A DNA stretch of 64,000 bases from Sphingomonas astaxanthinifaciens DSM 22298 (GCF_000711715.1 NZ_JONN01000001.1:2080485-2144484); one strand, 5' to 3'. Shown: positions 18,531 to 27,725, numbered from the stretch's first letter. The notes: a model not told the origin generated them from the sequence alone. Numbers and translations: made by a program.

Positions 18531-18556
18531 GGAACCATCGCTTCGGGCGAACCGTT
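18531..18556 (+). promoter_or_regulatory. EcfG-type general stress response promoter
   Basis: GGAAC at 18531-18535 and CGTT at 18553-18556 are separated by exactly 17 bases. This is an exact match to the alphaproteobacterial EcfG (sigma-EcfG) consensus GGAAC-N16/17-CGTT. It points toward the gene starting at 18699, giving a 5' leader of roughly 130-135 nt. I inspected the other main intergenic spacers by eye and found no other exact match. The assignment rests on sequence and known consensus only. Confidence 0.8.
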
Positions 18557-18698
18557 GAGCGTCATGAACTGCGGGGTGGGAGGAGATTTGCCAGCCCGCG
18601 GCCTCACCTGTGCCGGCGCGCCCGCCTGTGGCTGCGGACAAGCTCGGCACCCGTTGTCTGTCTGATTCAATTACTCTTTCGAGAGAGGTTCACCACGC

Positions 18699-21071
18699 AT
18701 GTTCGAGAAAGTCGGCGTTCACGACCAGGGTCATCCCAATGCTCCGTCGTCCTCGAACAAGCCAACCACCCTTTTGTGCTTCTCGCACCTTCGCTGGGAC
18801 TTCGTGTTCCAGCGCCCGCAGCACCTGATGTGCCGCTTCGCCAAGGACATGCCGGTGACGGTGTGGGAAGAGCCGGTCCCGGCCGCGGCGGGAGAAGGGC
18901 CTTCGCTCGACATCCGCGCGGCGAAGGATTGCGAGGGCGTCACGATCGTCACGCCGCATCTCCCCGAGGGCCTCGAAGTCGACGCGCAGCGCACCGTCTT
19001 GAAGGGCCTGCTCGACAATTATGCCGCGACGCTCGAGGGGCGGCTGATCCGCTGGTATTACACCCCGATGATGCTGCCGTTCTCGCGGCATCTCGACTCG
19101 GTCGCAACCGTCTATGACTGCATGGACGAGCTGTCGGCCTTCCGCTTCGCCCCGGCCGAGCTGCTCGATCTCGAGCGCGAACTGCTCGACGCGGCCGACG
19201 TCGTCTTCACCGGCGGCTATTCGCTCTACGAGGCGAAGAAGAAGCGGCACGGCAACGTCCATCCCTTCCCCTCGTCGGTCGACCGCGCGCATTTCGGCGC
19301 CGCCCGCGCCGGCATCGCCGACCCCGCCGACCAGGCCGGGATCGCCCGCCCGCGCTTCGGCTTCTACGGCGTGATCGACGAGCGGCTCGACATCGAGCTG
19401 CTCGACAAGGTCGCCGAGGCCCGTCCCGACTGGCAGCTCATCATGGTCGGCCCGGTGGTGAAGATCAGCCACGACGACCTGCCCAAGCGGCCCAACATCC
19501 ATTATCTCGGCGGCAAGACCTACGACGAGCTCCCGGCCTATCTCGGCAACTGGGACGTGGCGATGATGCCCTTCGCCATCAACGACGCGACGCGCTTCAT
19601 CTCGCCGACCAAGACCCCCGAATATCTCGCCGCCGCCAAGCCGGTGGTCTCGACCCCGATCCGCGACGTCAAGCGCCATTACGAGAAGCTCTCGGGCGTG
19701 ATGATCGCCGGGACGGCCGAGCAATTCGTCGAGGCCTGCGAGCGCGCGCTGTCGCTCACCCGCGGCGACAATGAGTGGCTGGCCGAGGTCGACCTCGCGC
19801 TCGCCGACATGAGCTGGGACACCACCCAGGCGCGCATGGCGGCACTGCTCGCCGAGGTGACCGAGCAGGGCCAGAAGATCGAGCGCCCGGCCTTCGGCCA
19901 GGGCCACTACACCCACAGCAGGAACCGCAAGTACGACTATCTGGTGGTCGGCTGTGGCTTCGCCGGTTCGGTCCTCGCCGAGCGTCTCGCCAGCCAGCAT
20001 GGCGCCCGCGTGCTGATGATCGACAAGCGCGATCACGTCGGCGGCAACGCCTATGACGAATATGACAAGAACGGCATCCTCTACCACAAGTACGGGCCGC
20101 ACATCTTCCACGCGAACTCGGACGAGATCGTCAGCTATCTCTCGCAGTTCACCCAGTGGCGTCCCTACGAGCACCGGGTGCTGGCCAGCGTCCGCGACCA
20201 GTTGGTGCCGATTCCGATCAATCGCACCACGCTCAACAAGCTGTTCGACGCCAACCTCACCACCGACGAAGAGGCCGCCGCCTTCCTCGCCGCGCGGGCC
20301 GAGCCGGTGGCCGACATCCGCACCAGCGAGGACGTGGTCGTCAACGCCGTCGGTCGCGAGCTCTACGAGCTCTTCTTCCAGGGCTATACCCGCAAGCAGT
20401 GGGGCCTCGACCCGAGCGAGCTCGACAAGCTGGTGACGGCGCGGATCCCGACCCGGACCAACACCGACGACCGCTATTTCACCGACACCCACCAGATCAT
20501 GCCGCTCGAGGGCTATACCCGGATGTTCGAGCGGATGCTCGACCACCCGCTGATCGACAAGTCGCTCGGCACCGACTTCCGCGAGGTGCGCAACGACATC
20601 GACGCGGCGCACATCATCTACACCGGCCCGATCGACGAATATTTCGACTGGAAGTTCGGCAAGCTGCCCTACCGGTCCTTGCGCTTCGTCCACTCGACGA
20701 TCGACAAGGAGTGGTTCCAGGAAGTGGGAACGGTCAACTATCCCTCGACCGACATCCCCTACACCCGGATCAGCGAATACAAGCACCTCACCGGGCAGGA
20801 GCATCCGCAGACCTCGATCACGCTCGAATATCCGAGCGCCGAGGGCGATCCTTATTATCCGATCCCCCGGCCCGAGAACCAGGCCCTGTTCAAGCGCTAC
20901 GAGGCGCTGGCGGACTCGACCCCCGGCGTGACCTTCGTCGGCCGGCTGGCGACCTACCGCTATTACAACATGGACCAGATCGTCGGGCAGGCGCTCGCGA
21001 CCTTCCGGCGGATGGACGAGGCCCGCGCGCGTATCGGTGCGAGTAGCCAGGAACTGCGCCTGGCCATCTAG
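18699..21071 (+). CDS. glycosyltransferase fused to UDP-galactopyranose mutase
   Basis: This 790-residue protein has two parts. Residues about 20-395 form a GT-B glycosyltransferase like TuaH/GT4 enzymes: WDFVFQRPQHLMCRFA, a central YDCMDELSAFR and the sugar-nucleotide site SPTKTPEYLAAAKPVV. From about residue 409 comes a Glf-type FAD enzyme that converts UDP-galactopyranose to UDP-galactofuranose: DYLVVGCGFAGSVLAE, DHVGGNAYDE and YTRKQWGLDP. Galactofuranose is a surface glycan sugar in bacteria. The fusion may channel UDP-Galf to a linked transferase (inference). It heads a cassette downstream of an EcfG promoter. Confidence 0.9.
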   Translation: MFEKVGVHDQGHPNAPSSSNKPTTLLCFSHLRWDFVFQRPQHLMCRFAKDMPVTVWEEPVPAAAGEGPSLDIRAAKDCEGVTIVTPHLPEGLEVDAQRTVLKGLLDNYAATLEGRLIRWYYTPMMLPFSRHLDSVATVYDCMDELSAFRFAPAELLDLERELLDAADVVFTGGYSLYEAKKKRHGNVHPFPSSVDRAHFGAARAGIADPADQAGIARPRFGFYGVIDERLDIELLDKVAEARPDWQLIMVGPVVKISHDDLPKRPNIHYLGGKTYDELPAYLGNWDVAMMPFAINDATRFISPTKTPEYLAAAKPVVSTPIRDVKRHYEKLSGVMIAGTAEQFVEACERALSLTRGDNEWLAEVDLALADMSWDTTQARMAALLAEVTEQGQKIERPAFGQGHYTHSRNRKYDYLVVGCGFAGSVLAERLASQHGARVLMIDKRDHVGGNAYDEYDKNGILYHKYGPHIFHANSDEIVSYLSQFTQWRPYEHRVLASVRDQLVPIPINRTTLNKLFDANLTTDEEAAAFLAARAEPVADIRTSEDVVVNAVGRELYELFFQGYTRKQWGLDPSELDKLVTARIPTRTNTDDRYFTDTHQIMPLEGYTRMFERMLDHPLIDKSLGTDFREVRNDIDAAHIIYTGPIDEYFDWKFGKLPYRSLRFVHSTIDKEWFQEVGTVNYPSTDIPYTRISEYKHLTGQEHPQTSITLEYPSAEGDPYYPIPRPENQALFKRYEALADSTPGVTFVGRLATYRYYNMDQIVGQALATFRRMDEARARIGASSQELRLAI

Positions 21072-21076
21072 GCCGG

Positions 21077-23236
21077 GTGCAGCGCCTCTCGATGGCCAGG
21101 CCCATTTCTCCGCTTGAGCTGTGGGGCGGAGTCGAATGCTCGGTCGTGCGCGTGCACGACCAGCATCGCGACCAGCTGGTCGAAACGGGTCACCAGACGC
21201 GCCTGTCGGACATCGACGCGCTCGCCGACCTCGGCATTCGCGCGGTCCGCTACCCGATCCTGTGGGAGAAAGTGGCGGCGGCGGGTGCCGGCACGCTCGA
21301 CTTCGCCTGGCACGACGAGCGGCTCCGCCGGCTGCGGGATCGCGGGGTCGAGGTCATCGCGGGCCTCCTCCATCACGGCACCGGCCCGGAGGGGGTCGAG
21401 CTCACCGATCCCGACTTTCCCGAGAAGTTCGCCGCCTTCGCCGGCGAGGTCGCCCGGCGCTACCCGTGGATCACCCGCTGGACCCCGGTCAACGAGCCCT
21501 TCACCACCGCCCGCTTCTCCTATCTGTACGGCATCTGGCATCCGCACCGCACCAGCTTCGACGAGGCGCTGCGGGTGCTGGTCGCCGAGATCGAGGCGAC
21601 CGCGCTCGCCATGGCGGCGATCCGGGCGATCAATCCCGCCGCTCTGCTGGTCGCGACCGAGGACCTCGGCAAGACCTTCTCGACCGCCGAGCTCGCCTAT
21701 CAGGCGGCCCATGAGAACCACCGCCGCTGGCTGACCTTCGATTTGATGACCGGACGGGTCGGTCCGAAGCACCCGTTTTACAACTGGCTGGTCAAGGCGG
21801 GAGTCGCGCCCGAGCGGCTGGCCGCGCTGCGTGAGGGCGGCGCGCGGCCCGACCTGCTGGCGATCGACCATTATCTAACCAGCGAGCGCTATCTCGACCA
21901 CCGGATTGAGAAATATCCCGGCGTCGAACCCGGGGACAATGGCCGGCACCGCTATGTCGACGTCGAGGCGGTGCGGGTCCCGCATCTTCGGTCCCGGCTG
22001 GGTCCAAAACGCCGCCTGATGGAGGCGTGGCGCCGCTACCGCCTGCCGATGGTGGTCGGCGAGGTCCATCACGGCTGCAGCCGCGAGGAGCAGACCCGCT
22101 GGCTGGCGCAGGTCTGGCGCGAGACCGAGGAGGCGCGGGCCGAGGGGGCCGACGTTCGGGCGATCACCCTCTGGGCGTTGTTCGGCGCGGTCGACTGGCG
22201 TTCGCTCATGACCCGCCGCGAGGGCAACTACGACACCGGGGCCTTCGAGACCCGCGGGCCCGAGGCGCGGCCGACGCTCGTCGCCAAGGCTGCCGCGACC
22301 CTCGCCGAGACCGGCCATTTCGACCATCCGGCGCTCGACGGCGCCCCCTGGTGGCGGCGGCCGGGCCGGGTCTATCGTCCGGGCGCAGGACTAAGGGAGG
22401 GCCCCATTGCCGGGCGTCCCCTGCTCGTGACCGGTCGCGGCGGAACGCTTGGGCAGGCCTTCGCGCGCCTCTGTCATCATCGCGGCCTCGCGCATGTCCT
22501 GACCGACCGCCGCCGCCTCGACATCACCGATGCCACGCAGATCGAGCAGGTCCTCGACGCGGTCGCGCCCTGGGCGCTCATCAACACCGCCGGCTTCGTC
22601 CGCGTCCCCGAGGCCGAGCAACAGCCCGAGGATTGCTTCCGGATCAACGCCACCGGCCCCGAGCTGCTCGCCGCGGCCTGCCGCCGGCGGGGCATCCCCT
22701 TCGTGACCTTCTCGTCGGACCTCGTGTTCGACGGCCAGCTCGGCCGGGCCTATGTCGAGCCCGATCCGACCAGCCCCGCGACGGTCTACGGCCACAGCAA
22801 GGCGGCGGCCGAGGAGCGGGTGCTGGCACTCGACCCGGAGGCGCTGATCGTCCGCACCAGCGCCTTTTTCGGGCCGTGGGATCGCGCCAATTTCCTCGCC
22901 ACCACGCTCGCCAGCCTCCACCGCGGCGAGGAAGTGGCGGCGAGCGACAACGCCTTTGTCACCCCGACCTACGTTCCCGACCTCGTCCATGCGACGCTCG
23001 ACCTGCTGCTCGATGGCGAGCACGGACTGTGGCACCTCGCCAATGCCGGCAGCATCAGCTGGCACGGCCTCGCCCGCGAGATCGCCGACCGGCGGGGAAT
23101 TGCGGCGCGGCGGATCGTCGACAGTGGGGGACCCCGGACCGACACGAGCCTCGCGACCAGCCGCGGCCAGATCCTCCGCCCGCTCGACCATGCCCTCGAC
23201 GATTATGTCCGCTTCGCCGAGGCGGTGCTAGGCTGA
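21077..23236 (+). CDS. GH1-like glycosidase domain fused to RmlD-like reductase
   Basis: This 719-residue protein has an N-terminal GH1-like (beta/alpha)8 domain. TPVNEPF near 135 fits the acid/base motif. The putative nucleophile lies in VVGEVHHG near 326, unlike the usual TENG. From about residue 449 comes an RmlD/SDR domain: VTGRGGTLGQAF, SSDLVFDG and YGHSKAAAE with the Tyr-Lys pair near 570. RmlD makes dTDP-L-rhamnose in its usual setting. Whether the GH1 part hydrolyses or transfers sugar is unknown. GTG at 21077 is used; ATG at 21092 is the alternative, and neither has a strong ribosome site. Confidence 0.85.
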   Translation: MQRLSMARPISPLELWGGVECSVVRVHDQHRDQLVETGHQTRLSDIDALADLGIRAVRYPILWEKVAAAGAGTLDFAWHDERLRRLRDRGVEVIAGLLHHGTGPEGVELTDPDFPEKFAAFAGEVARRYPWITRWTPVNEPFTTARFSYLYGIWHPHRTSFDEALRVLVAEIEATALAMAAIRAINPAALLVATEDLGKTFSTAELAYQAAHENHRRWLTFDLMTGRVGPKHPFYNWLVKAGVAPERLAALREGGARPDLLAIDHYLTSERYLDHRIEKYPGVEPGDNGRHRYVDVEAVRVPHLRSRLGPKRRLMEAWRRYRLPMVVGEVHHGCSREEQTRWLAQVWRETEEARAEGADVRAITLWALFGAVDWRSLMTRREGNYDTGAFETRGPEARPTLVAKAAATLAETGHFDHPALDGAPWWRRPGRVYRPGAGLREGPIAGRPLLVTGRGGTLGQAFARLCHHRGLAHVLTDRRRLDITDATQIEQVLDAVAPWALINTAGFVRVPEAEQQPEDCFRINATGPELLAAACRRRGIPFVTFSSDLVFDGQLGRAYVEPDPTSPATVYGHSKAAAEERVLALDPEALIVRTSAFFGPWDRANFLATTLASLHRGEEVAASDNAFVTPTYVPDLVHATLDLLLDGEHGLWHLANAGSISWHGLAREIADRRGIAARRIVDSGGPRTDTSLATSRGQILRPLDHALDDYVRFAEAVLG

Positions 23237-23279
23237 GCCGCGTTGGACCCGCCGGGCGGCTCGTGCTTTGAACGAGCGC

Positions 23280-24059
23280 ATGGAACGAGATTCGCCCGCC
23301 GCCGGCCGCTGGCCGCAGCGCCTCTACCTGGTCCGTCACGGGCAGAGCCAGGGCAACGTCGCGCGCGACAAATCGGAGGCGGCGGGCCTCGCCACCATCG
23401 GCATCGACATGCGCGATGTCGACGTGCCTTTGTCCGAGCTCGGCCATCGCCAGGCCGCCGCGACCGGCCGCTGGTTCGCGAGCCGGCCCGACGACGAACG
23501 GCCCGAGGTGATCCTTTCCTCGCCCTATCTGCGCGCGCGCCAGACCGCGCTCGCCATCTGCGAAGCCGGCGGACTGGCCGGCGGGCGGGCCCGGACCGTG
23601 GTCGACGAGCGATTGCGCGAGCGCGAATTCGGGGTGTTCGACGGCCTCACCACGCTCGGCATCCGCCAGCGTTTCCCCGAGGAAGCCGCGCATCGCGCCC
23701 GACTCGGCAAATTCTACCACCGCCCGCCGGGGGGCGAGAGCTGGGCCGACGTCATCCTGCGCCTGCGCTCGGCGATGAACTCGATCAACCTCCAGTATAG
23801 CGGCCGGCGGGTGCTGATCGTCTGCCACCAGGTCGTAGTGCTGTGCATGCGCTACATCCTCGAGGAGCTGGACGAGGCGCAGATCCTCGCGATCGACAAG
23901 TCGTCCGAGGTGCTGAACTGCGGCATCTGCGCGTTCGACTTCGACGGCAGCCAGCTCGAGGCCGCGCCACGGCTCGCCCTGTGGAACCAGGCCGCCCCGC
24001 TCGAGGAAGAGGGGGCTCCGGTCACCGCCGCTCCCGACCGGATGACCGGCAGCCGGTGA
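23280..24059 (+). CDS. histidine phosphatase family protein
   Basis: This 259-residue protein has the phosphoglycerate mutase-like RHG motif, LVRHGQSQGN (His20), an SSPYLRARQTA Arg motif and the second His in IVCHQVVV. Members remove phosphate from sugars, nucleotides or proteins. The second catalytic His is followed by Gln rather than the more common Gly. The ATG at 23280 is preferred to an upstream TTG. The substrate is unknown. It is the third gene of the EcfG-linked cassette and overlaps the next gene by 4 bp. Confidence 0.88.
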   Translation: MERDSPAAGRWPQRLYLVRHGQSQGNVARDKSEAAGLATIGIDMRDVDVPLSELGHRQAAATGRWFASRPDDERPEVILSSPYLRARQTALAICEAGGLAGGRARTVVDERLREREFGVFDGLTTLGIRQRFPEEAAHRARLGKFYHRPPGGESWADVILRLRSAMNSINLQYSGRRVLIVCHQVVVLCMRYILEELDEAQILAIDKSSEVLNCGICAFDFDGSQLEAAPRLALWNQAAPLEEEGAPVTAAPDRMTGSR

Positions 24060-24937
24060 ACGCGCCTGCTCCACTGGACGCGGAGCTCCTGGCCCGGCAC
24101 CCGCTTCCCCCGGTCGGCGCGGGCGACAAGGACGAGCGCGGCAGCATTCTCGTGATCGCCGGCAGCCGCGAGGTCGCGGGCGCGGCGCTGCTCACCGCCC
24201 TGGGCGCGATGCGGGCCGGCGCAGGACGGCTCCAGATCGCCACCGTCACCAGCGCCGCCATGGGCCTGTCGGTGTCGATGCCCGAAGCGATGGTGCGCGG
24301 CGTCGACGAGGGCGAGGATGGCGGCTTCGCGCCGGCCTCGACCGAGGCGTTGACCGAGCTTGCCAAGAAGGCGAGCGTGGTGGTCGCCGGACCGGGCATC
24401 CGCGGCAACGGCTCGACCGCTGCGCTGGCCGCCGCGCTTGCCGAGCGCTGCCCGCGCCTCGTCCTCGACGCCGCCATGCTCCACGCGCTTCCCCAGCGCG
24501 AACGGCAACTGGCCGATAAGAAGGAGCCCGCGGTGCTCCTTCCCCATGCCGGCGAAATGGCCAGCCTCTTGGGTCGCGACGAAGTCGAGGTCGAGGCCGA
24601 TCCCGTTGGTGCGGGCCGTCGCTGCGCCGAGCGCTACGGTGCGCTGACCCTCGTCAAGGGCGTCGCCAGCCATGTCGTCAGTCCCGAGGGCGACGTCTTC
24701 CGCTACCAAGGCGGCGGGCCCGGCCTCGGAGTCTCGGGATCGGGCGACACGCTGGCCGGGATTGTCGGCGGGCTGCTGGCGCGCGGCGGCGATCCGCTGT
24801 CGGCCCTGTTATGGGCGGTCTGGTGCCATGGCGAGGCCGGCCGCCGGCTGGGACAACGCGTCGGCACCCTCGGCTATCTCGCCCGCGAAATTCCGGACGA
24901 AGTGCCCGCCATCCTGCGCGACGGCGGCCAGCTCTAG
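24056..24937 (+). CDS. nnrD: ADP/ATP-dependent NAD(P)H-hydrate dehydratase
   Basis: This 293-residue ribokinase-like enzyme repairs hydrated NAD(P)H. Typical motifs are GDKDERGSILVIAGS at the N-terminus, PHAGEMASLLGR and the catalytic GVSGSGDTLAGIV near residue 227. The YjeF-type epimerase domain that is often fused N-terminally is absent. The GTG at 24056 overlaps the histidine phosphatase stop by 4 bp (GTGA), so translation is likely coupled. It is the last gene of the cassette and ends 3 bp from the convergent pyruvate kinase. Confidence 0.93.
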   Translation: MNAPAPLDAELLARHPLPPVGAGDKDERGSILVIAGSREVAGAALLTALGAMRAGAGRLQIATVTSAAMGLSVSMPEAMVRGVDEGEDGGFAPASTEALTELAKKASVVVAGPGIRGNGSTAALAAALAERCPRLVLDAAMLHALPQRERQLADKKEPAVLLPHAGEMASLLGRDEVEVEADPVGAGRRCAERYGALTLVKGVASHVVSPEGDVFRYQGGGPGLGVSGSGDTLAGIVGGLLARGGDPLSALLWAVWCHGEAGRRLGQRVGTLGYLAREIPDEVPAILRDGGQL

Positions 24938-24940
24938 CCT

Positions 24941-26407
24941 TTAGCTGACCCCGTAATCGTCGAGCTCGTCGCCGGCGACGCGGACGACGTGGAGCACGTT
25001 GGTCGAGCCCGACGTGCCGAACGGCACGCCCGCCAGCACGATGATCCGGTCGCCGCCATCGGCAAGCTTGTGGCGCAGGACCATCCGCTTGGCCTTGCCG
25101 ACCATCTCCTCGAAGCTGGCGACGTCGCGGGTGTGGACCGCGTGGACGCCCCAAACGAGGCCCATCCGCCGGGCGACGGTCTTGCTCGCGGTCATCACCA
25201 AGAGCGGCACCGGCCCGCGCTCGCGGGCGATGCGGCGCGCGGTCGAGCCGGTCGAGGTGTAGCAGACCATCGCGGCGACACTGACCGTATTGGCGATCTT
25301 GCCCGCGCTCTCGGCGAGCGCGTCGGCGGTGGTCGGCTCGGCCGGAGTGGCGGTGAAATGTACCCGCGCGGCATAATTGGGATCGGCTTCGACCGAGCGT
25401 CCGATCCGGTCCATCATCGCCACCGCCTCGACCGGGAACTGGCCCGCGGCGCTCTCGGCCGAGAGCATCACCGCATCGGCGCCGTCGTAGATGGCATTGG
25501 CGACGTCGCTCACCTCGGCCCGGGTCGGGGTCGGCGAGGTAATCATGCTTTCGAGCATCTGGGTCGCGACCACCACCGGCTTGCCGAGCTCACGGGCGCG
25601 GGCGACGATCATCTTCTGCAAGGGCGGCACGGCTTCGGCGGGAAGCTCGACCCCGAGGTCGCCGCGCGCCACCATCACCGCATCGGCATGCTCGAGGATC
25701 CCCTCGAGCCGCTCGATCGCGGCGGGCTTCTCGATCTTGACCATCAGCGCGGCCTTGTCGCCGATCAGTTCGCGCGCCTCGATCACGTCCTCGGCCCGCT
25801 GGACGAACGACAAAGCGATGAAGTCGGCCTTCTGCGACAGCGCGAACTGGAGGTCGTCGCGATCCTTCTCGGTCAGCGCGGGGATCGGGACCAGCACGTC
25901 GGGGACGTTAACCCCCTTGTTGTTGCTGACCTTGCCGCCGACCTCGACGATGGTCTCGATCCGGCCCGGCGCGACCGCGGCGGCGCGCAGCCGGATCTTG
26001 CCGTCGTCGATCAGCAGCTGGTCGCCCTCGCGAACCGCGGCGAACAATTCGGGGTGGGGGAGCTCAACCCGCTCGGCGGTCCCCGGCTCGGCGCTGTCGT
26101 CGAGCTGGAAGCGCGCACCCGTCTCGAGCATCGCGGTGCCGCCGGCGAACTTGCCGACCCGGAGCTTGGGGCCCTGGAGGTCGAACAGGATCGTCGTCGG
26201 CCGCTTATATTCTTCCTCGAGGCTGCGGATGGTCTCGACCAGCTGCGCCTTCGCCGCCTGGTCGCCATGGCTCATGTTGATGCGGAAGGCGTCGGCCCCG
26301 CAATGCATCAGCTTGGCGATCATCTCCCGGGTGCCCGAGGCGGGCCCGAGGGTGGCGAGAATGCGGACCTTGCGTTCGCGGGGACCGACCGGCTTCGACA
26401 CGTTCAT
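24941..26407 (-). CDS. pyk: pyruvate kinase
   Basis: This 488-residue enzyme turns phosphoenolpyruvate and ADP into pyruvate and ATP. The family signature appears as [20 protein letters not shown] with the catalytic Lys, followed by [13 protein letters not shown] and [20 protein letters not shown]. The N-terminal [12 protein letters not shown] and INMSHGD are also typical. ATG at 26407 is preceded by AGGAG but at a short distance; ATG at 26431 would add 8 residues. No gene forms an obvious operon with it. It is divergent from gapR across 115 bp. Confidence 0.96.
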   Translation of the reverse strand: MNVSKPVGPRERKVRILATLGPASGTREMIAKLMHCGADAFRINMSHGDQAAKAQLVETIRSLEEEYKRPTTILFDLQGPKLRVGKFAGGTAMLETGARFQLDDSAEPGTAERVELPHPELFAAVREGDQLLIDDGKIRLRAAAVAPGRIETIVEVGGKVSNNKGVNVPDVLVPIPALTEKDRDDLQFALSQKADFIALSFVQRAEDVIEARELIGDKAALMVKIEKPAAIERLEGILEHADAVMVARGDLGVELPAEAVPPLQKMIVARARELGKPVVVATQMLESMITSPTPTRAEVSDVANAIYDGADAVMLSAESAAGQFPVEAVAMMDRIGRSVEADPNYAARVHFTATPAEPTTADALAESAGKIANTVSVAAMVCYTSTGSTARRIARERGPVPLLVMTASKTVARRMGLVWGVHAVHTRDVASFEEMVGKAKRMVLRHKLADGGDRIIVLAGVPFGTSGSTNVLHVVRVAGDELDDYGVS

Positions 26408-26522
26408 CAACTCCTGTTGCCCCGCCGCCATAGCGGCCGACGCCCTTTCTTCAACCGCTTGGCGGGGTCGGCCCACTGGCCTAAGGCGCGCGCCGCATAC
26501 CTATTCACCGGGAGAGGGAATC

Positions 26523-26765
26523 ATGTCCGACGGCAACGTCGCCGCCGATCAGCTGCGTCTCTTCATCGAGCGCATCGAGCGGCTCGAGGAAGAAAAGAAG
26601 GGCGTCGCGGACGACATCAAGGATGTCTACGCCGAGGCCAAGGCCAATGGCTACGACACCAAGACGATGCGCAAGGTGGTGGGCCTTCGCAAGATGGAGA
26701 AGCATGCCCGCGACGAGGCCGACGCGCTCCTCGAAACCTATCGCAACGCGCTCGGTCTGCATTAA
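26523..26765 (+). CDS. gapR: GapR family nucleoid-associated protein (DUF2312)
   Basis: This 80-residue, highly charged and largely helical protein matches DUF2312: [34 protein letters not shown] and [10 protein letters not shown]. In Caulobacter the family member GapR binds overtwisted AT-rich DNA ahead of forks and polymerases and helps chromosome replication. The function here is inferred from the family. The ATG at 26523 follows GGGAGAGGG 3-12 bases upstream. It is followed by ybjQ- and DUF1003-type genes on the same strand. Confidence 0.9.
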   Translation: MSDGNVAADQLRLFIERIERLEEEKKGVADDIKDVYAEAKANGYDTKTMRKVVGLRKMEKHARDEADALLETYRNALGLH

Positions 26766-26792
26766 GATGGGCGGACCAGGCAGGGGGCATCC

Positions 26793-27113
26793 ATGATCAT
26801 CACCACCACCTCGACGCTCGAAAGCCGGCCGATCCGCGACTATCTCGGCCTCGTCGGGGGCGAGGTGATCGTCGGCGCGAACGTCTTCAAGGACATCTTC
26901 GCCTCGGTCAGCGACTTCTTCGGCGGCCGCTCGGGCGCCTACGAAAGCTCGATCCAGGAAGCCCGCGCGCAGGCGATGCACGAGATGGAGGGCTCGGCCC
27001 GCCGCCTCGGCGCCGACGCCATCGTCGCGGTCGACTTCGACTATGAGGTCATCGGCAAGAACGGCTCGATGCTGATGGTCTGCGTCTGCGGCACGGCGGT
27101 GAAGCTGGGCTGA
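26793..27113 (+). CDS. YbjQ family protein
   Basis: This 106-residue protein matches the YbjQ/UPF0145 family, a pentamer-forming fold of unknown exact role once called heavy-metal-binding. Characteristic pieces are [37 protein letters not shown] and [14 protein letters not shown]. It lies 27 bp after gapR and 2 bp before the DUF1003 gene, so the three are probably co-transcribed. No role in metal handling is supported by neighbours. Confidence 0.9.
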   Translation: MIITTTSTLESRPIRDYLGLVGGEVIVGANVFKDIFASVSDFFGGRSGAYESSIQEARAQAMHEMEGSARRLGADAIVAVDFDYEVIGKNGSMLMVCVCGTAVKLG

Positions 27114-27115
27114 CG

Positions 27116-27670
27116 ATGGCGGAGCCGGGCTCCCCTTCGGTCCTCGCCGAGCGGCTGCTCGACCGCTCGGACATCGACATCGGCGAGGAGGAACGGCGGG
27201 TCCTCGCGGCGATCGCGGCGGGCACCGCCAGCAGCCGCGACGTCAATGACGAGGCGACCGCGCAGGCGAGCTTCGGCGATCGCCTCTCCGACCGGGTCGC
27301 CGCGGTCGGGGGCAGCTGGAGCTTCATCATCGCCTTCGCGCTGGTGCTGTTCGGCTGGATGCTGCTCAACAGCGAAATCCTCAAGCGGGTCGGGCTCGCC
27401 TTCGACCCTTATCCCTACATCTTCCTCAATCTGATGCTCTCGACGCTCGCCGCCATCCAGGCGCCGATCATCATGATGAGCCAGAATCGGCAGGCGTCCA
27501 AGGACCGGCTGGCGGCGCAGCTCGACTATGAGACCAACCTCCGCGCCGAGCTCGAGCTGCTGCGCCTCCACCACAAGGTCGACGAACTGCTTGCCGCGCG
27601 GGCGCAGAGCGAGCTCAGGGAGCTTCACGACAAGATTGACCGCCTGCTCGCCGACAAGGGGCCCGATTGA
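27116..27670 (+). CDS. DUF1003 inner-membrane protein
   Basis: This 184-residue protein has the DUF1003 core: DRLSDRVAAVGGSWSFI, two membrane segments (FIIAFALVLFGWMLLN and YIFLNLMLSTLAAIQAPIIM), then MSQNRQASKDRL. The C-terminal third is an amphipathic, probably coiled-coil helix. Function in the family is unknown. It is co-directional with ybjQ across 2 bp and followed by yebC after 55 bp. Confidence 0.9.
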   Translation: MAEPGSPSVLAERLLDRSDIDIGEEERRVLAAIAAGTASSRDVNDEATAQASFGDRLSDRVAAVGGSWSFIIAFALVLFGWMLLNSEILKRVGLAFDPYPYIFLNLMLSTLAAIQAPIIMMSQNRQASKDRLAAQLDYETNLRAELELLRLHHKVDELLAARAQSELRELHDKIDRLLADKGPD

Positions 27671-27725
27671 GCCCGGGGCTCCAACTGGCTAGAGGCGCGG
27701 GCGAACCTTTCCAAGCGGGACACCC

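Noticed and set aside
18690..20804. A 704-residue minus-strand frame under the GT-UGM fusion
   Set aside because: Shadow of the strong plus-strand gene; lacks domains and any known motif.
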